A stretch of 64,000 nt of DNA from Pseudozyma flocculosa PF-1 (taxonomy: Eukaryota; Basidiomycota; Ustilaginomycetes; Ustilaginales; Ustilaginaceae): assembly GCF_000417875.1 (NCBI RefSeq), contig NW_006920871.1, positions 945,027 through 1,009,026 of the forward strand. The letters are read 5' to 3'. The translations under genes were made by a program, and so were the position numbers. The notes under the pieces were generated by a model. The model was not told the origin of the DNA and did no database searches. It saw nothing but the letters and a program-made list of their open reading frames with translations. How positions within the stretch are numbered: position 1 is the stretch's first letter; each line of letters opens with the position of its first letter. Shown piece by piece: positions 11,565-21,815 of the stretch.

Positions 11565-13001
11565 ATGTTCTCGCACGCCTCGCTCAGGGCGCTCTCGATC
11601 GCCATCCTGTGCGCCGTTCTGCTGGCTCAGGAGAGCTCCGCATCACTGCAGAAGCGCCACCGCGTCCGCTCGCATTCGTCGCTGGCCAAGCGCGTCGCCT
11701 CGCCCGATCCCGCACCCAGCTGGTTCTCCAACTCCTGGAGCACCTCTAGCCAGAGCAACACCCTCAACGGAGACACGACGGGTGGCGGCCATTTCACCTC
11801 GAACAAGAAGTCGTCGGACCAGCCCGATGGCAACAGCTTCTTCAAGTCCTGGAGCTTTGGCTCCCCCGGCGGCGACGACAACAGTGGCTTGAGCCAGATG
11901 TTTGGCCAGCTCTACGGAGGAAAGAAGCAGGGCGGTTCCGATGCGCCACAGCAGACCCAGCCGCAGGAGGAGCAGGAGCAAGACAAGACCGCCACGCCCA
12001 TCAATGACAACAAGCACAAGACGATGCAGGGCGAGCAGCCCGCCGGACAGCAGGCCAACTCGGGCAGCACGGCTGGCCAGGGCGCCGACGGCGCTGCTGC
12101 TGGCGATAAAGGCGGCAGCAACGACAACGGAGGCAGCACAGGGTCCAACACCTCGACCAGCACTTCGACGTCGAGCCACAGCCACTCGCACTCGTCGTCG
12201 TCGGCGTCGCACTCGTCGTCCTACTCGTTCAGCTCGAGCAGCTGGTACGAGGTGACGAGCAACCAGGAGCTCCACGCCCCCTTCCAGCCCTACTCGAAGG
12301 TCACCTGGACCGCCGGCAGCCAGCAGTCGGGCGCCGTCAGCGTCGATGGCTTCTCGATCCAACGACCCGCGCCCGCCGCCACGTGCAACCAGAGGTTCCC
12401 CTACCACGGCCAGGCCGACGACAGCGACAACGGCAAGGACCAAAAGTACCTCGAGGCCTACACCGGCCAGCTCGACGCGGTGCACCAGATGGCGCTCGAC
12501 ATGCACAACAAGGAGCGCCAGAGGTACGGCTTCCCCAAGCTCGCCTGGAACTCGGAGCTGGCCGACTTCGCCGCGTGCTGGGCCGACCTTAAGCCCTACG
12601 GCCACTCGGAGCGCCTCTTCATCGCCAACGGCGAAAACATCGGCGAAGGCTACGGCGCCGGCTGCTACGACAAGCCCGAGGACGCCATGGCCTCGGTCAT
12701 CAACGGCTTCCTCGACGAGGACCGCAGCTTTGCCCAGTCCGGCTCCATCGGCACCGACACGGGCCACTATACCCAGATTATGTGGAAGTCGACGCAGACC
12801 ATGGGCTGCGCCCTCGCAGCGCGGGCTGGCGGCTTCATGGGCAACGGCGGCACCGACTCCTTCTACGTCACCTGCACCTACTACCCTGGCGGCAACATCC
12901 TGAGCCGCGTCGAGATCCAGCGCAACCTGCCGCAGCAGGTCAAACCCCCGGCCCAGCTGCGCTCGTCGTGCTCGGCCAACATCGTCCACACCCGCAAGTA
13001 G
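11565..13001 (+). CDS. secreted CAP/PR-1 (SCP/Pry-like) protein
   Basis: Single exon, 478 residues. The N terminus (MFSHASLRALSIAILCAVLL) is a signal peptide, followed by two KR sites within the next 35 residues, which suggests Kex2 trimming. Residues about 40-250 are Ser/Gly/Gln-rich low complexity with a Ser-His stretch. The CAP domain spans roughly residues 295-450: helix with MHNKERQRYG, GENIGEG, then the CAP1-type GHYTQIMWKST and the CAP2-type VTCTYYPGGN signatures. Six Cys fit the disulfide pattern of this fold. Fungal Pry proteins bind sterols or lipids outside the cell; some plant-pathogen members act as effectors. Role here is inferred from fold only. ATG at 11565 was chosen because the signal peptide begins there and the leader before it is CT-rich. 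Confidence 0.92.
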   Translation: MFSHASLRALSIAILCAVLLAQESSASLQKRHRVRSHSSLAKRVASPDPAPSWFSNSWSTSSQSNTLNGDTTGGGHFTSNKKSSDQPDGNSFFKSWSFGSPGGDDNSGLSQMFGQLYGGKKQGGSDAPQQTQPQEEQEQDKTATPINDNKHKTMQGEQPAGQQANSGSTAGQGADGAAAGDKGGSNDNGGSTGSNTSTSTSTSSHSHSHSSSSASHSSSYSFSSSSWYEVTSNQELHAPFQPYSKVTWTAGSQQSGAVSVDGFSIQRPAPAATCNQRFPYHGQADDSDNGKDQKYLEAYTGQLDAVHQMALDMHNKERQRYGFPKLAWNSELADFAACWADLKPYGHSERLFIANGENIGEGYGAGCYDKPEDAMASVINGFLDEDRSFAQSGSIGTDTGHYTQIMWKSTQTMGCALAARAGGFMGNGGTDSFYVTCTYYPGGNILSRVEIQRNLPQQVKPPAQLRSSCSANIVHTRK

Positions 13002-13698
13002 TGCGCTGCTGTCGCGCGTCTCCGATCGCGCGCGACCCTCGCCGCCCCTTGGTCCTCCGAGGAGGGATGGGGAAGCCGGTCTTCCCCGTCCCGTCTCCTT
13101 CTAGCATCCTCTGCGCGCCCATCGTGGCGGTCCATCTTGTCTCCGCTTCGCTTCACTTCGTTTTCTCTTCGCTTTAACCCCTTGTCGACGGCCCTGGGCT
13201 GGTCTCGGGCCTCCTCTTTCCAGCTTCGGTCCTCTTGGCGACCTGTTCGCCGCACCACGCTCCCTACCCCAAGGTGTCGAGGGCTTGGGCGCCGCTCATA
13301 CGTGCCCGCCCCCATCTGTCATCGTCTTTCCGCTTGGCCGTTTGTTGGCTGTCGCCTCGTAGCTGCATTTGTAATGTTCAAGCACACCGCATCCGTCGGT
13401 CGGCCAGGTGCCGGCCAAATACCTCTCTCTTCCCTGGTCGCATTCAGTTAATTTTGTCGACGAACTCGTGTGCAGAGTGCGGCGGCCGTTGTTGGTACCG
13501 CGACCCTGCGACCGCGCTGTGGGCGCTGCTGGCCGCCGTGAGGGTTCTCGCGAGCATCAGGACGCTCTGCAGGCCTACCAGAGTTCGAGAAGTGCATCGA
13601 GAGGTAGGCGGTCGTCAAGAGCGCGCAAGTGTGATCGTACAGGGCTTGTCGTCGAAGCGAGGGTGAGATCCTGCGTCGGTTGATAGCAGGCGAGAGCA
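13002..13698. other. convergent 3' region
   Basis: About 700 bp between the ends of the CAP gene and Y14. It should hold both 3' UTRs. I see no further gene. Confidence 0.5.
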
Positions 13699-14604
13699 TC
13701 ATCGCCTGGCCGGGCTTCGACTCCTGTTCCTCGTCGCTGCAGCGTTGCCACCGGGCCCTCCTCTCCTGCCGGAACCACGGATGCCGACGCCGCCGGCTGG
13801 TGGGCGGACGAAAGCAAAGTCGGCCTTAAGCGGCTGGTCGAGGAGCGTGAGGCCGTTTGCGCACGCCTCGACGGCCGCCTTGGCCTCCTCGTGCGTCTCA
13901 AACTCGATCAGCGCGTAGCCCTAGACGATAAGCAGCGCAGAGACCGGGAATGGCATAGCGAGGCAGAGCAAGGCGGGGCGAGGCAGTGAGTGACTGTGCA
14001 GCGGAGCCGGCCGGGGGGCGATGAGCGAGGGGATGATCTGCCGACGGCTCACCTTGACGTAGCCGGTGCGCCTGTCGAGATTGAGGTGGCAGTTCTGCAC
14101 CATGCCAAAGTCTGCAAACTTGTCGAGGACCTCTTCCTCTGATGCCTCCTCGTGGACGTTGGTGACGAGGACGATCCACCCCTCGACGGCTGCAGCAGAG
14201 CGAGCAGGACGAGTATAGGAGGGGAGTTTCGGAGTGTAGGACCACGAGCCGTCGTGCGGTGAGCCTGACGCATTCTGAAGGCGCAGAAGAGGAGCGAGTC
14301 TTGCGGTATGTCGTGTGGACAGCTACTTACATCGCGCGGCCCTGTCCTCGCTATCCTTTGAGCTGTCGAGGAGCTCGAAGCCGCCTGCCTTGACGCCGTC
14401 TGCGGCAGGACCATCGCCTCTCGGGTTGAAGCCTCGCCCCTTGCGCTTGATGGACGGGTCTACGTACGGTGGTGGTAGGCGCGAGAAGGGTGCTGAGTGT
14501 CAGGGACGGGTCAAGTCGACGAGGACTGAGGGACGTGGAGGATGACCCGCCGACTCACCATCGGCCATGTCGACGTCGTCAACGGTGGGGTGTGTGTCGG
14601 CCAT
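13699..14604 (-). CDS. RBM8A: exon junction complex RNA-binding protein Y14 (RBM8A)
   Basis: Core exon junction complex subunit that pairs with Mago and marks spliced mRNA. Four exons join in phase: 14604-14559, 14459-14331, 14189-14053, 13920-13699, giving 177 residues. The short acidic start ([15 protein letters not shown]) leads to [20 protein letters not shown], then RRM motif [20 protein letters not shown], which is diagnostic of Y14. The C-terminal tail is Gly/Arg-rich and ends RSRSPARR before TGA at 13699, the usual RS tail. The last splice restores [10 protein letters not shown]. It is divergent from THOC1, another mRNP-assembly gene, across about 420 bp. Confidence 0.95.
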
Positions 14605-14806
14605 GACGTGCGGCGGCGTGTCTCGATGCGATTGGGCTCGATGGCAAGGACCTGAGCTCTGGTAGCAGGGTTGAGCGAGACGATGAGGTGATTGACGTCG
14701 GGCGAGGGGTGGGAAGGATGAAAGACGGAAGGGCAGGCCAGGTCAGGCAAGGCTGGCCAGGCAGGCGTGGGCGAGGGCGCGACAGGATGTGGAGTGTGCT
14801 GCGGGT

Positions 14807-14832
14807 TGGCCTGGCCTGGCCTGGCCTGGCCT
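14807..14832. repeat. GGCCT pentanucleotide array
   Basis: Five head-to-tail GGCCT units inside the Y14/THOC1 promoter. The same word recurs in other non-coding parts of the window (41925-41966 and near 53770). Confidence 0.8.
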
Positions 14833-14989
14833 CTTGGGCCACAGAAGAAAGCCGCGCCTTTTGCGTCTTGACATTGAGACGACCCTCGAGAGCTTTTGCC
14901 CCCTTCCTCATCATCGCATCGCCTACGCCCTCATCGGCCCTTCCGCTGTCCGGTCCTGCGGCTGCACTCCGCCCCTCGCTCCGAGCTCA

Positions 14990-15027
14990 TCGACCGACCG
15001 ACCGACCGACCGACCGACCGACCGACC
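14990..15027. repeat. GACC tetranucleotide array directly before the THOC1 start
   Basis: About eight GACC units run into the ATG at 15028. The frame is open through the array from 14896, so a longer N terminus with an Asp-Arg-Pro-Thr repeat is formally possible but unlikely. Confidence 0.85.
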
Positions 15028-17898
15028 ATGAGCTTCGCCCCGGAGCAGGCCGTGGCCGAGCTGGGCCAGTGCGTCGCTCGCATGGTGCCCCAGCTGCTGG
15101 ACCAGCTCGCCGCGCTCCGATCGGATCACCCGACGACGACGCTGCTGCCACCATCGGACGTGTTTGCCCAGCTGGCACCGCTCGCCTCTTCCGACGATGT
15201 CAAGCGCGCCTTTGCCCTCATCCCGCCATCGACGGCCGGAGACGCCGACGCGGCAGCCCAGACCGACGAGGGCCTCGCACGTCTGCGCAACCTCTGCGTC
15301 GAAGTGGGCAGCAACCAACTCAGAGACGTCGTGTACCAGGCCGCCACCCCGCCCACCGATCCAGCTCAGCCGGCGACAGCCGGCGTCGGCGGCAGCGCCC
15401 AGCCCCTCCCGCAGCAGCTGGCTGACGACTCGCTCCGCAGCATCGTCGATCGCCTAGACGTCGTCCTCGCACTCGCGCTCCAAGGCCTCGTCGACACCGC
15501 GCTGCCCCTGACGCTGGTCGAGGAACTGCTCGAGCTCAACACCATACCCACCTGCTCCCAGCTTTTTGCCTACATTGAATCGCGCGTCAAGCAGCTCACC
15601 GTCGATCTTCACCCAATGCGAGGCAAGGGCCTCGTCCTCCTCCGCCTCTGCAATGAGCTCCTTCGCCGCCTCTCGAAGCCCTCCCACAAGCACACCGTCT
15701 TTGCCGGAAGGATCCTCAGCCTTCTCGCCGCCGTGTTTCCTCTGGGAGAACGCAGCGGCGTCAACCTCCGCGGCGACTTCAACGTAGAGAACAGGACCAT
15801 CCTCGAGGACCAGCCTGCTCACGATGATCGGGATGGGCACGCAGAGGGCAGCAAGAAGGTCGACGGCGGCGGTGACGGCGCAGACGAGAAGGGCGATGAC
15901 GACGACGACAAGGCCGCCGCCATCCGTCCCGACGCTCAGATGTACGAGCTCTTCTGGAGCATGCAGCGCTTCTTCTCCAACCCTCCGCTCCTCATGGGCC
16001 TCCAGGACACCTCCCGGCAGTCTTCCAGGACCGCCACCCCTGCACCACCAGCCGGCAGCAACGATGGCGGCAACCCGACACCGTCCGAAGAGGACCCGGC
16101 GCCCGACGGTGCAAAGGGCCCCATGTCCGAGCTTCGCATCAGCACCAAGCGCATCCTCGCCCTCTTTGCCGCCGTGGCAAAGCGCGAGCGGGAGCTGGCG
16201 GGCGCTGCGGCTGCCGAAAACGCCAATGCCGCCAACCAAAGCGGCGGCGCCAAGGCCAACGGCTCCAACGGCAAGGCGGCCAATGGCACGCAAAAGCCGG
16301 CTCAGCTCGCGATCGGCTACCGTGCGGGCCAGGATACGGGTGACTCGGCCACGCTCGCAAGCGACGAGGGCACTGACTCTGGAGACGGCCCGCGAAAGCG
16401 CGAGCGGTACGAGCCCGACATAAAGGACGGTGTCCGAGTCAGCAAGACTGCGAAGACCGAGGACGACGCGGACGGCGACGCCGAGATGGCGTCCGCGTCG
16501 GACGACGCCGAAGACCGGGCGCGGGCGGCCGACCTCTTCTTTCCCAAGTTCCTGACGGGCCGGCGGCTGCTCGAGTACGAGATCCGCGACGCCTCGTTCC
16601 GCCGGCACATTCTGGTCCAGTACCTCATCCTCTTCCAGTACCTCCTCTCCTTCACGCCGGTTGCGCGCGAGAAATGGAAGGACTGGAAGAACCGCAACCT
16701 GCAGGGCATGTTCGTGCTCGAGGAGGCCGACGAGCAGTGGGTGCGCAAGGTGTGGAAGGAGGTGGTGCTGTTGCTGCGCGACATTCCGCCCAACGGCCGG
16801 GCGTTCCTCGATGCGACGCTCGAGGTGCTCAAGCGCGAGGCAAACTGGATCCGCTGGAAGGCCGACTCGTGCCCCTCGATCGAGAAGCCGCCGCTCTCTC
16901 CCGACCAGATCGCCGCATTCGCCAGCGCCCGCGCCTCGCTGCTGCGCCCGCCGAGGCCCTACTCTCATCCGCTCGGCACGGCAGCGCTCAGCGAGCTGTG
17001 GGCCGAGGGCTTCCCACCCCCCGTTCCCGGCACGCGTCGGGTCGAGAACGACGAGGGTGTCTACGTCGACGTGGCCACCGATGGTCTCGAGGAGCTCGAG
17101 TTCCTGCCTCCCGTGCCGACGCTGAGTCACTACCATGGCATGATCAAGCGCGAGGAGATGAAGCTCAACATGCGTCGCCGCCAGCTCGGTATCGTCATCG
17201 ACACCGATGCTGCTGCTGCCGGGCCAGCAAAGATGTCGGCCGAGGACGCGGACAAGGAGAGCAAGGACGCCAAGTGCCAGAGCATCCGCGAGACAATGCA
17301 GAGCCTGGCGTGGCGGGCGTTGCGGGTGGCGAGCGACCAGCACCTGCACCTGTTCAAGCAGATGAAGGAGCCGGAGAACATCTCTGCCCTGATGAAGGCC
17401 ATCGACGACGAGCGCAACCCGCCACCGCCGCCAAAGGCGAAGTCGGTCGAAGCCGGCGAGGCGGACGACGAGGCAAAGAAGGAGGGAGGCGAAGATGTCA
17501 AGGAGAGCGGAGAGGAAGCGGAAAGCAAGGCCGAGGCAGGAACAGAGGCTGAGACGGCTCCGGCGCACGAGGATGTCGAGGCCAAGGAACGCGCGGCAGC
17601 CGACGATGAAGCGGCGACAGAAGCTGCAGCAGCGGCCGTGGCGGTGCCCGTCAGCGTGCCCGAAGTGCCTCAGTCTCCGGCGCCCGCCGGCGCGGCAACC
17701 GAGGATGAGATCGAGTCCAAGCAGCCGCCGACCCGAGGCTCCGACGAGGCTGCTGTCGATGCCTCCAAGGACGTCGATGCAGCCGCCGTCGACGCGGAAC
17801 TAGGTGTCGTCGAGGAGGGAGCGGTCAAAGAGGTGGGGAGCAGCGAAGTCTCGGCGGCCGTCGAGGATGTAGAGATGGCCAGCGCAGACAAGGCTTAG
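15028..17898 (+). CDS. THOC1: THO complex subunit 1 (THOC1/Hpr1-like)
   Basis: Single exon, 956 residues. THO couples transcription to mRNA packaging and export and suppresses R-loops. Recognition rests on the block at about residues 500-600: FFPKFLTGRRLLEYEIRDAS, the long helix with HILVQYLILFQYLLSF, then the KWKDWKNRNLQGMF and LKREANWIRWKADSCPS segments, all characteristic of THOC1. The N-terminal 500 residues are helical with acidic and low-complexity insertions. The last 200 residues are an Ala/Glu/Asp-rich acidic tail, longer than in animal THOC1. Start MSFAPEQAVAELGQ is chosen because the upstream frame runs through a repeat. It is divergent from the Y14 gene. Confidence 0.9.
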   Translation: MSFAPEQAVAELGQCVARMVPQLLDQLAALRSDHPTTTLLPPSDVFAQLAPLASSDDVKRAFALIPPSTAGDADAAAQTDEGLARLRNLCVEVGSNQLRDVVYQAATPPTDPAQPATAGVGGSAQPLPQQLADDSLRSIVDRLDVVLALALQGLVDTALPLTLVEELLELNTIPTCSQLFAYIESRVKQLTVDLHPMRGKGLVLLRLCNELLRRLSKPSHKHTVFAGRILSLLAAVFPLGERSGVNLRGDFNVENRTILEDQPAHDDRDGHAEGSKKVDGGGDGADEKGDDDDDKAAAIRPDAQMYELFWSMQRFFSNPPLLMGLQDTSRQSSRTATPAPPAGSNDGGNPTPSEEDPAPDGAKGPMSELRISTKRILALFAAVAKRERELAGAAAAENANAANQSGGAKANGSNGKAANGTQKPAQLAIGYRAGQDTGDSATLASDEGTDSGDGPRKRERYEPDIKDGVRVSKTAKTEDDADGDAEMASASDDAEDRARAADLFFPKFLTGRRLLEYEIRDASFRRHILVQYLILFQYLLSFTPVAREKWKDWKNRNLQGMFVLEEADEQWVRKVWKEVVLLLRDIPPNGRAFLDATLEVLKREANWIRWKADSCPSIEKPPLSPDQIAAFASARASLLRPPRPYSHPLGTAALSELWAEGFPPPVPGTRRVENDEGVYVDVATDGLEELEFLPPVPTLSHYHGMIKREEMKLNMRRRQLGIVIDTDAAAAGPAKMSAEDADKESKDAKCQSIRETMQSLAWRALRVASDQHLHLFKQMKEPENISALMKAIDDERNPPPPPKAKSVEAGEADDEAKKEGGEDVKESGEEAESKAEAGTEAETAPAHEDVEAKERAAADDEAATEAAAAAVAVPVSVPEVPQSPAPAGAATEDEIESKQPPTRGSDEAAVDASKDVDAAAVDAELGVVEEGAVKEVGSSEVSAAVEDVEMASADKA

Positions 17899-18374
17899 CA
17901 ACGCGTGCCCTTTGCCAAGCCTCCCCTGTCATGACCGATCCTGTTCAAGCAGAGCCAAGAGCAACATTCGAGCTCCATGACTGTGACGCTCCCAGCCTCG
18001 CCATTGCACTGGACACAGATGGAGAGCGCTGGAGCGGCGGGGCGAGGGTACAAGCAGGCCAAGGCAGCGGTTCGGGGAGGGTTCTCGGAAGTCGGAAGAG
18101 GAGCCTGGCGCCAGCGATCACTGAAGCCCGGGGGCAGGGCGCTGGCCTGGCTCAGAGGCGCCTCACCTCCACAGCGAGCCAGGGCCACGCAACACTTCAC
18201 TTGCCGCCGCCCTCCTTCGCAACACCACCACCACCAACAACAACACTGCTGCCGCCGCCGCCAACGAGTAGCCATTCACGCACCGCATCACGCTCGCATC
18301 TGTGCAGCGCATCTACTATCTGTGATCCATTCTCCGCCCATCTGACCCCCGCCACCGACTCGATTCCGCCCAAG
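17899..18374. other. intergenic, Rpn7 promoter
   Basis: Tandem arrangement: THOC1 ends at 17898 and Rpn7 starts at 18375. CAC/CAA-rich leader near 18220-18260. No gene seen. A proteasome-associated control element was looked for by eye and not found. Confidence 0.45.
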
Positions 18375-20224
18375 ATGGACGAGGACAATGTGCTTCCGAT
18401 CCCCAACCTGGCGCTCCAGCAGTCGCTCTTCCTCCTCGCGCACCACTCGTCTTCCCTGCCATCCTCGACGCTCTCCGCAGCATCCACATCGCTGCTAGAG
18501 GGCATCGAGAAGGACGAGATGGCACCCTACTACTCGACCATCCTCTCCGACCCCACGCTCAAGGCTTGCGTCAAACACGACACTGCGCTCCTCAAGCGAC
18601 TCCGGGACAAGAACCAGGAAGAGCTGCGCAAGATCGACGAGAAGCAGAAGGAAGTCGAGGAGAGCGAGGGCGACATGGAGATCAACGGCGTCCTCAGGCA
18701 GAGGGCCGCGTACCTGGCAAAGATTGGTGACAAGGTGAGTGGCCGCGATGGCTGCGGCGTCTCCTTGCCGGAATGCTGGCCGTACTCACAGCACGGCGTC
18801 ACCTCTTGTCCCTCTTTCCGCGCCTCGCTGGTTGCAGGACAAGGCGCTCGAGGCACACGACGTGGCCATCTCCAAGGGCGCAGGCATCGGGTCCAAGCTT
18901 GACCTCACCATGGCCAAGATCCGCATCGGCTTCTTCTTTGGCGACACCAATGTCGTCATCGCAGCCATCGCCGAGGCCAAGAAGTGAGTTGGAAACGTCG
19001 ATCGTTCCTGCGAGCTATCACGCTTGATTCGGGCGGCGCTGACCTTCGAGCACATCCACACCCGATCTCGCCGACAACTGCAGGCTGGTTGAAGAAGGAG
19101 GCGACTGGGACCGGCGCAACCGCCTCAAGGTCTACGAGGGCCTCCACCTCCTCTCCGTGCGCGACTTCCAGCAGGGCGGGCAGCTCTTCCTCGAGGCGCT
19201 CAGCACCTTCACCGCCACCGAGCTGCTCGGTTACAACGACTTCATCACGCTCACTGTGCTGGCCAACGCACTCACGCTCAAGCGCGTCGACCTCAAGAAG
19301 AAGGTGAGCTGCTTGCGAGCGCTGCTTGATGTGCACATCGTCGCGAAAACCGGATCGACTTACCTTGCGAGCCTACTGTCTGCCTCGGTTCGCCGTGCCG
19401 CAGATCATCGACTCGCCAGAGGTGCTCCAGGTCATCGACGAGATCCCTCACCTCCGCACCTATGTCACGTCGCTGTACAACTGCGAATACGGGGCCTTCT
19501 TCCGCGCACTCGGTGAGCATCATGTCGCGACCTTGCACGGACGCACATGTCGTCGCGGACCTCTGCCTTGGTCCATGCCGCGCCGGAGCTCGGAGCTGAC
19601 GCGGTCCTCGCTCGACACACCTACCCTTTCTTCTCTGGCATACTGCTGTTCGCTCGACCTGCAGCCGAGGTTGAGCAGGCGCATGTTCTCCCCTCGCGCA
19701 TCCTCTCGCAACACGCGCGGTACTATGTCCGCGAGATGCGCATCATCGCCTACTCGCAGCTGCTTGAGAGCTACCGCAGCCTCTCGATCGACAACATGGC
19801 CACCGCATTCGGCGTCAGCGCAGAGTTCATCGACACGTGAGTGGCTCCGGCTGGCACCCTCGCACGTGCTGGCGTTCGGACCTGGTCCTGACTTGTCTTT
19901 TCCCCGCTCCCTGCTTGCCGCACGCTGCACGGATGGCCGGACGACCGCACACAGGGAGCTGTCGAGGTTCATTTCGGGAGGCAGGCTGCCCGCGGTGATT
20001 GACAAGGTGCACGGCATCGTCGAGACGAGGAGGCCCGATGCCAAGAATGCGCAGTACAACCGCATCATCAAGGAGGGCGATGTGCTCTTGAGTGAGTGTC
20101 CTTCTGCTGCCAGCGACCGCTGTGCGTTGCCAGGTCGGGAGCTGACCGTGTCTCGGCCCCCGCTTCGTCCCTGCTCGCACGCGCATCAGACTCGCTCCAA
20201 AAGCTCTCGAGGACCGCCCTCTAG
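18375..20224 (+). CDS. RPN7: 26S proteasome regulatory subunit Rpn7 (PSMD6)
   Basis: Lid subunit of the 19S regulatory particle with TPR-like helices and a C-terminal PCI domain. Seven exons join in phase: 18375-18734, 18838-18983, 19084-19303, 19404-19512, 19665-19836, 19955-20091, 20190-20224, giving 392 residues, the family length. Key matches: [37 protein letters not shown], the PCI block [19 protein letters not shown] with [14 protein letters not shown], and [20 protein letters not shown]. The last exon is only 35 nt and finishes the helix that ends [10 protein letters not shown]. Introns are 80-150 nt with GTGAGT or GTGAGC donors. Confidence 0.96.
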
Positions 20225-20636
20225 ACCACCTTGACCTTTGCCATGTAGACCCGGCCTGAGCTCGAGGCAATCATCATGGCCGATGGGACGATCCGATGAT
20301 GACACAAGCGACGCGGAGCGGAACGCTGCACGGACGCAGGCGGTCGGCTCGATCGTCGTCGAGGCGTGCGATGGCGTGTGGTCTATGGCTGTGCATTCCT
20401 ATTATCTCTGCCGCGTCGTGTCTCGCTCCGGTGCTTGGCTGGGGATGATACTGTCTACGCTCGGATATATCTTCGGCGACGGCAACGCGGCGTCTAGTCG
20501 CACTCGACGAGGCTGCACACGGGAGCGGGGGGGAAGCAAAGGGACGGCATCGGGTCAGTTCGTCTTCTTTTGACCGACTCGGACCTGCCGGCCACCTGGC
20601 ACCGGGTCGATTCGGGCCGAGCATGACGACGAAGAC
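20225..20636. other. convergent 3' region between Rpn7 and APRT
   Basis: About 410 bp that should carry both 3' UTRs. No gene seen unless APRT continues into a further exon here (see its entry). Confidence 0.4.
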
Positions 20637-21356
20637 TTACTGGTACGAGGGAGCGTCGAGCTTTTCCTCGCCCTTGAGGAAGGGGAGGGCGACGACAAAG
20701 ACGTATTCGACGACGTGGCTGCCGCACTTTTTGACGAGTTCGCCGGCGGCCATTGCGGAGCCGCCGGTGGCGATGAGGTCGTCGATGACGAGTACGCGGC
20801 TGCCGGGGTTGAGGGCGTCGCGCTGCATCTCAAAGATGTCCTCGCCGTACTCCTTGACGTAGGTGGCCTGGACGCACTGGCCGGGGAGCTTTCCCTGCTT
20901 GCGGACGGGGACGAAGCCGCATCCGAGGCGCTGGGCGATGATGGGGCCGAGGAGGAAGCCGCGGGCGTCGAGGCCGACGACGGCGTCAATCTTGCGGCCA
21001 GAGTAGGGCACTGCGCCCGGTTCCAGCGGTGTCGTCGAGGCCGGCGTCGAGTCTGGCAGCGACGGGATCGTCTGGGTGAAGATGTGCGAGATGATGTTGG
21101 TGATGAGCAGCTCAAACGCCAGCGGGTCGCGCAGGACGGGCAGGATGTCGCAGAACCGGACGCCCGGCTTGGGGTAGTCGTCGTAGAAGCCTGCAGGGGC
21201 GGGATGGGGAGCGGAAGAGGATGGCCAAGGGAAGGACAGGGGGGGGGGGGGGGTCGAGGGCAGGTGTCAGCCAGCGTCTCTCAGGGCCGAGAGGACAGAC
21301 ATGCGGCGCATCGACGACGTACGGAAGAGCGACTTGAGGTGGGCGACGTCGGACAT
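20637..21356 (-). CDS. APT1: adenine phosphoribosyltransferase
   Basis: Purine salvage enzyme: adenine + PRPP to AMP. Two exons join in phase: 21356-21323 and 21190-20637, giving 195 residues. The splice rebuilds LFRFYDDYPKPGVRFCDI, a conserved N-terminal segment. Then come GLDARGFLLGP, the YGEDIFEMQRDAL segment and the PRPP loop VLVIDDLIATGGSA with its two acidic residues. A small insertion of about 12 residues rich in Pro/Ser/Thr lies before the GLDARGF block. The apparent stop TAA overlaps a perfect donor (CA/GTAAGT), so the frame could instead continue into another exon; the simple stop gives a normal length. The intron holds a run of about 15 G. Confidence 0.93.
21239..21253. repeat. G15 homopolymer in the APRT intron
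   Basis: Uninterrupted run of about 15 G on the plus strand (C on the coding strand). It sits in the polypyrimidine side of the intron before the acceptor of exon 2. Confidence 0.85.
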
Positions 21357-21815
21357 GATGGGCTGGCGGGGATGATGAAGCAAGGTGGTGGTGCTGATGG
21401 TGGTGGTCGGTGTTGGTTGCACGCTGCCCTGCACCGCGACGAGGCAAACGAGAACGTGCGTGCATCGAAGCAAGCCCCCAGGGCCGCCTGCTGCTGGGCT
21501 TCTCCCACCTGCCTCGCTCTTCTCCGGCGGCAGCCCTTGCCTCGCCAGAAAATTTGCCGGCGTGCAGCAGGCCAGGCCGGGGCCAGCCCTGGCAACGCCC
21601 GCCTGCAGCCCGATCCGGGTTCCGGGTAGCTGCAGTCAGCCGCCGGCGCTGACTGCCCTCCCTCCCCATGTACGGGCAGGGGTGGCTTCACACGGCTCAG
21701 TCACGATCCCGTCGCCAATGGCAGTCAGGGTGGCCTTCATTGGAATGTTTCGCAGGTCGACTCGAGCGAAGACGTTGGAGACGGTATCTGATCGCTGAAA
21801 AAGGCTATCACGACA
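21357..21815. other. intergenic between APRT start and Nup85 end
   Basis: About 460 bp in tandem orientation; it must hold the APRT promoter. No gene seen. Confidence 0.4.

Larger units (their letters stand above)
14605..15027. promoter_or_regulatory. shared promoter of Y14 and THOC1
   Basis: A 423-bp head-to-head interval, so it must hold both promoters. It contains a TGGCC/CCTGG array (14807-14832) and ends in a GACC tetranucleotide array that abuts the THOC1 start codon. No TATA box is obvious. Confidence 0.55.

Noticed and set aside
11643..12989. 448-codon minus-strand open frame opposite the CAP gene
   Set aside because: Antisense shadow of the CAP coding region; no signal or domain.
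15454..17568. 704-codon open frame on the minus strand opposite THOC1
   Set aside because: It mirrors the GC-rich codon use of THOC1; the translation is Arg/Leu/Val-rich without domains, and the plus strand has clear THOC1 homology.
21267..21473. APRT exon 1 read without splicing
   Set aside because: Stops soon after and loses the conserved FYDDYPKPG segment; splicing at GTACGT restores it in phase.
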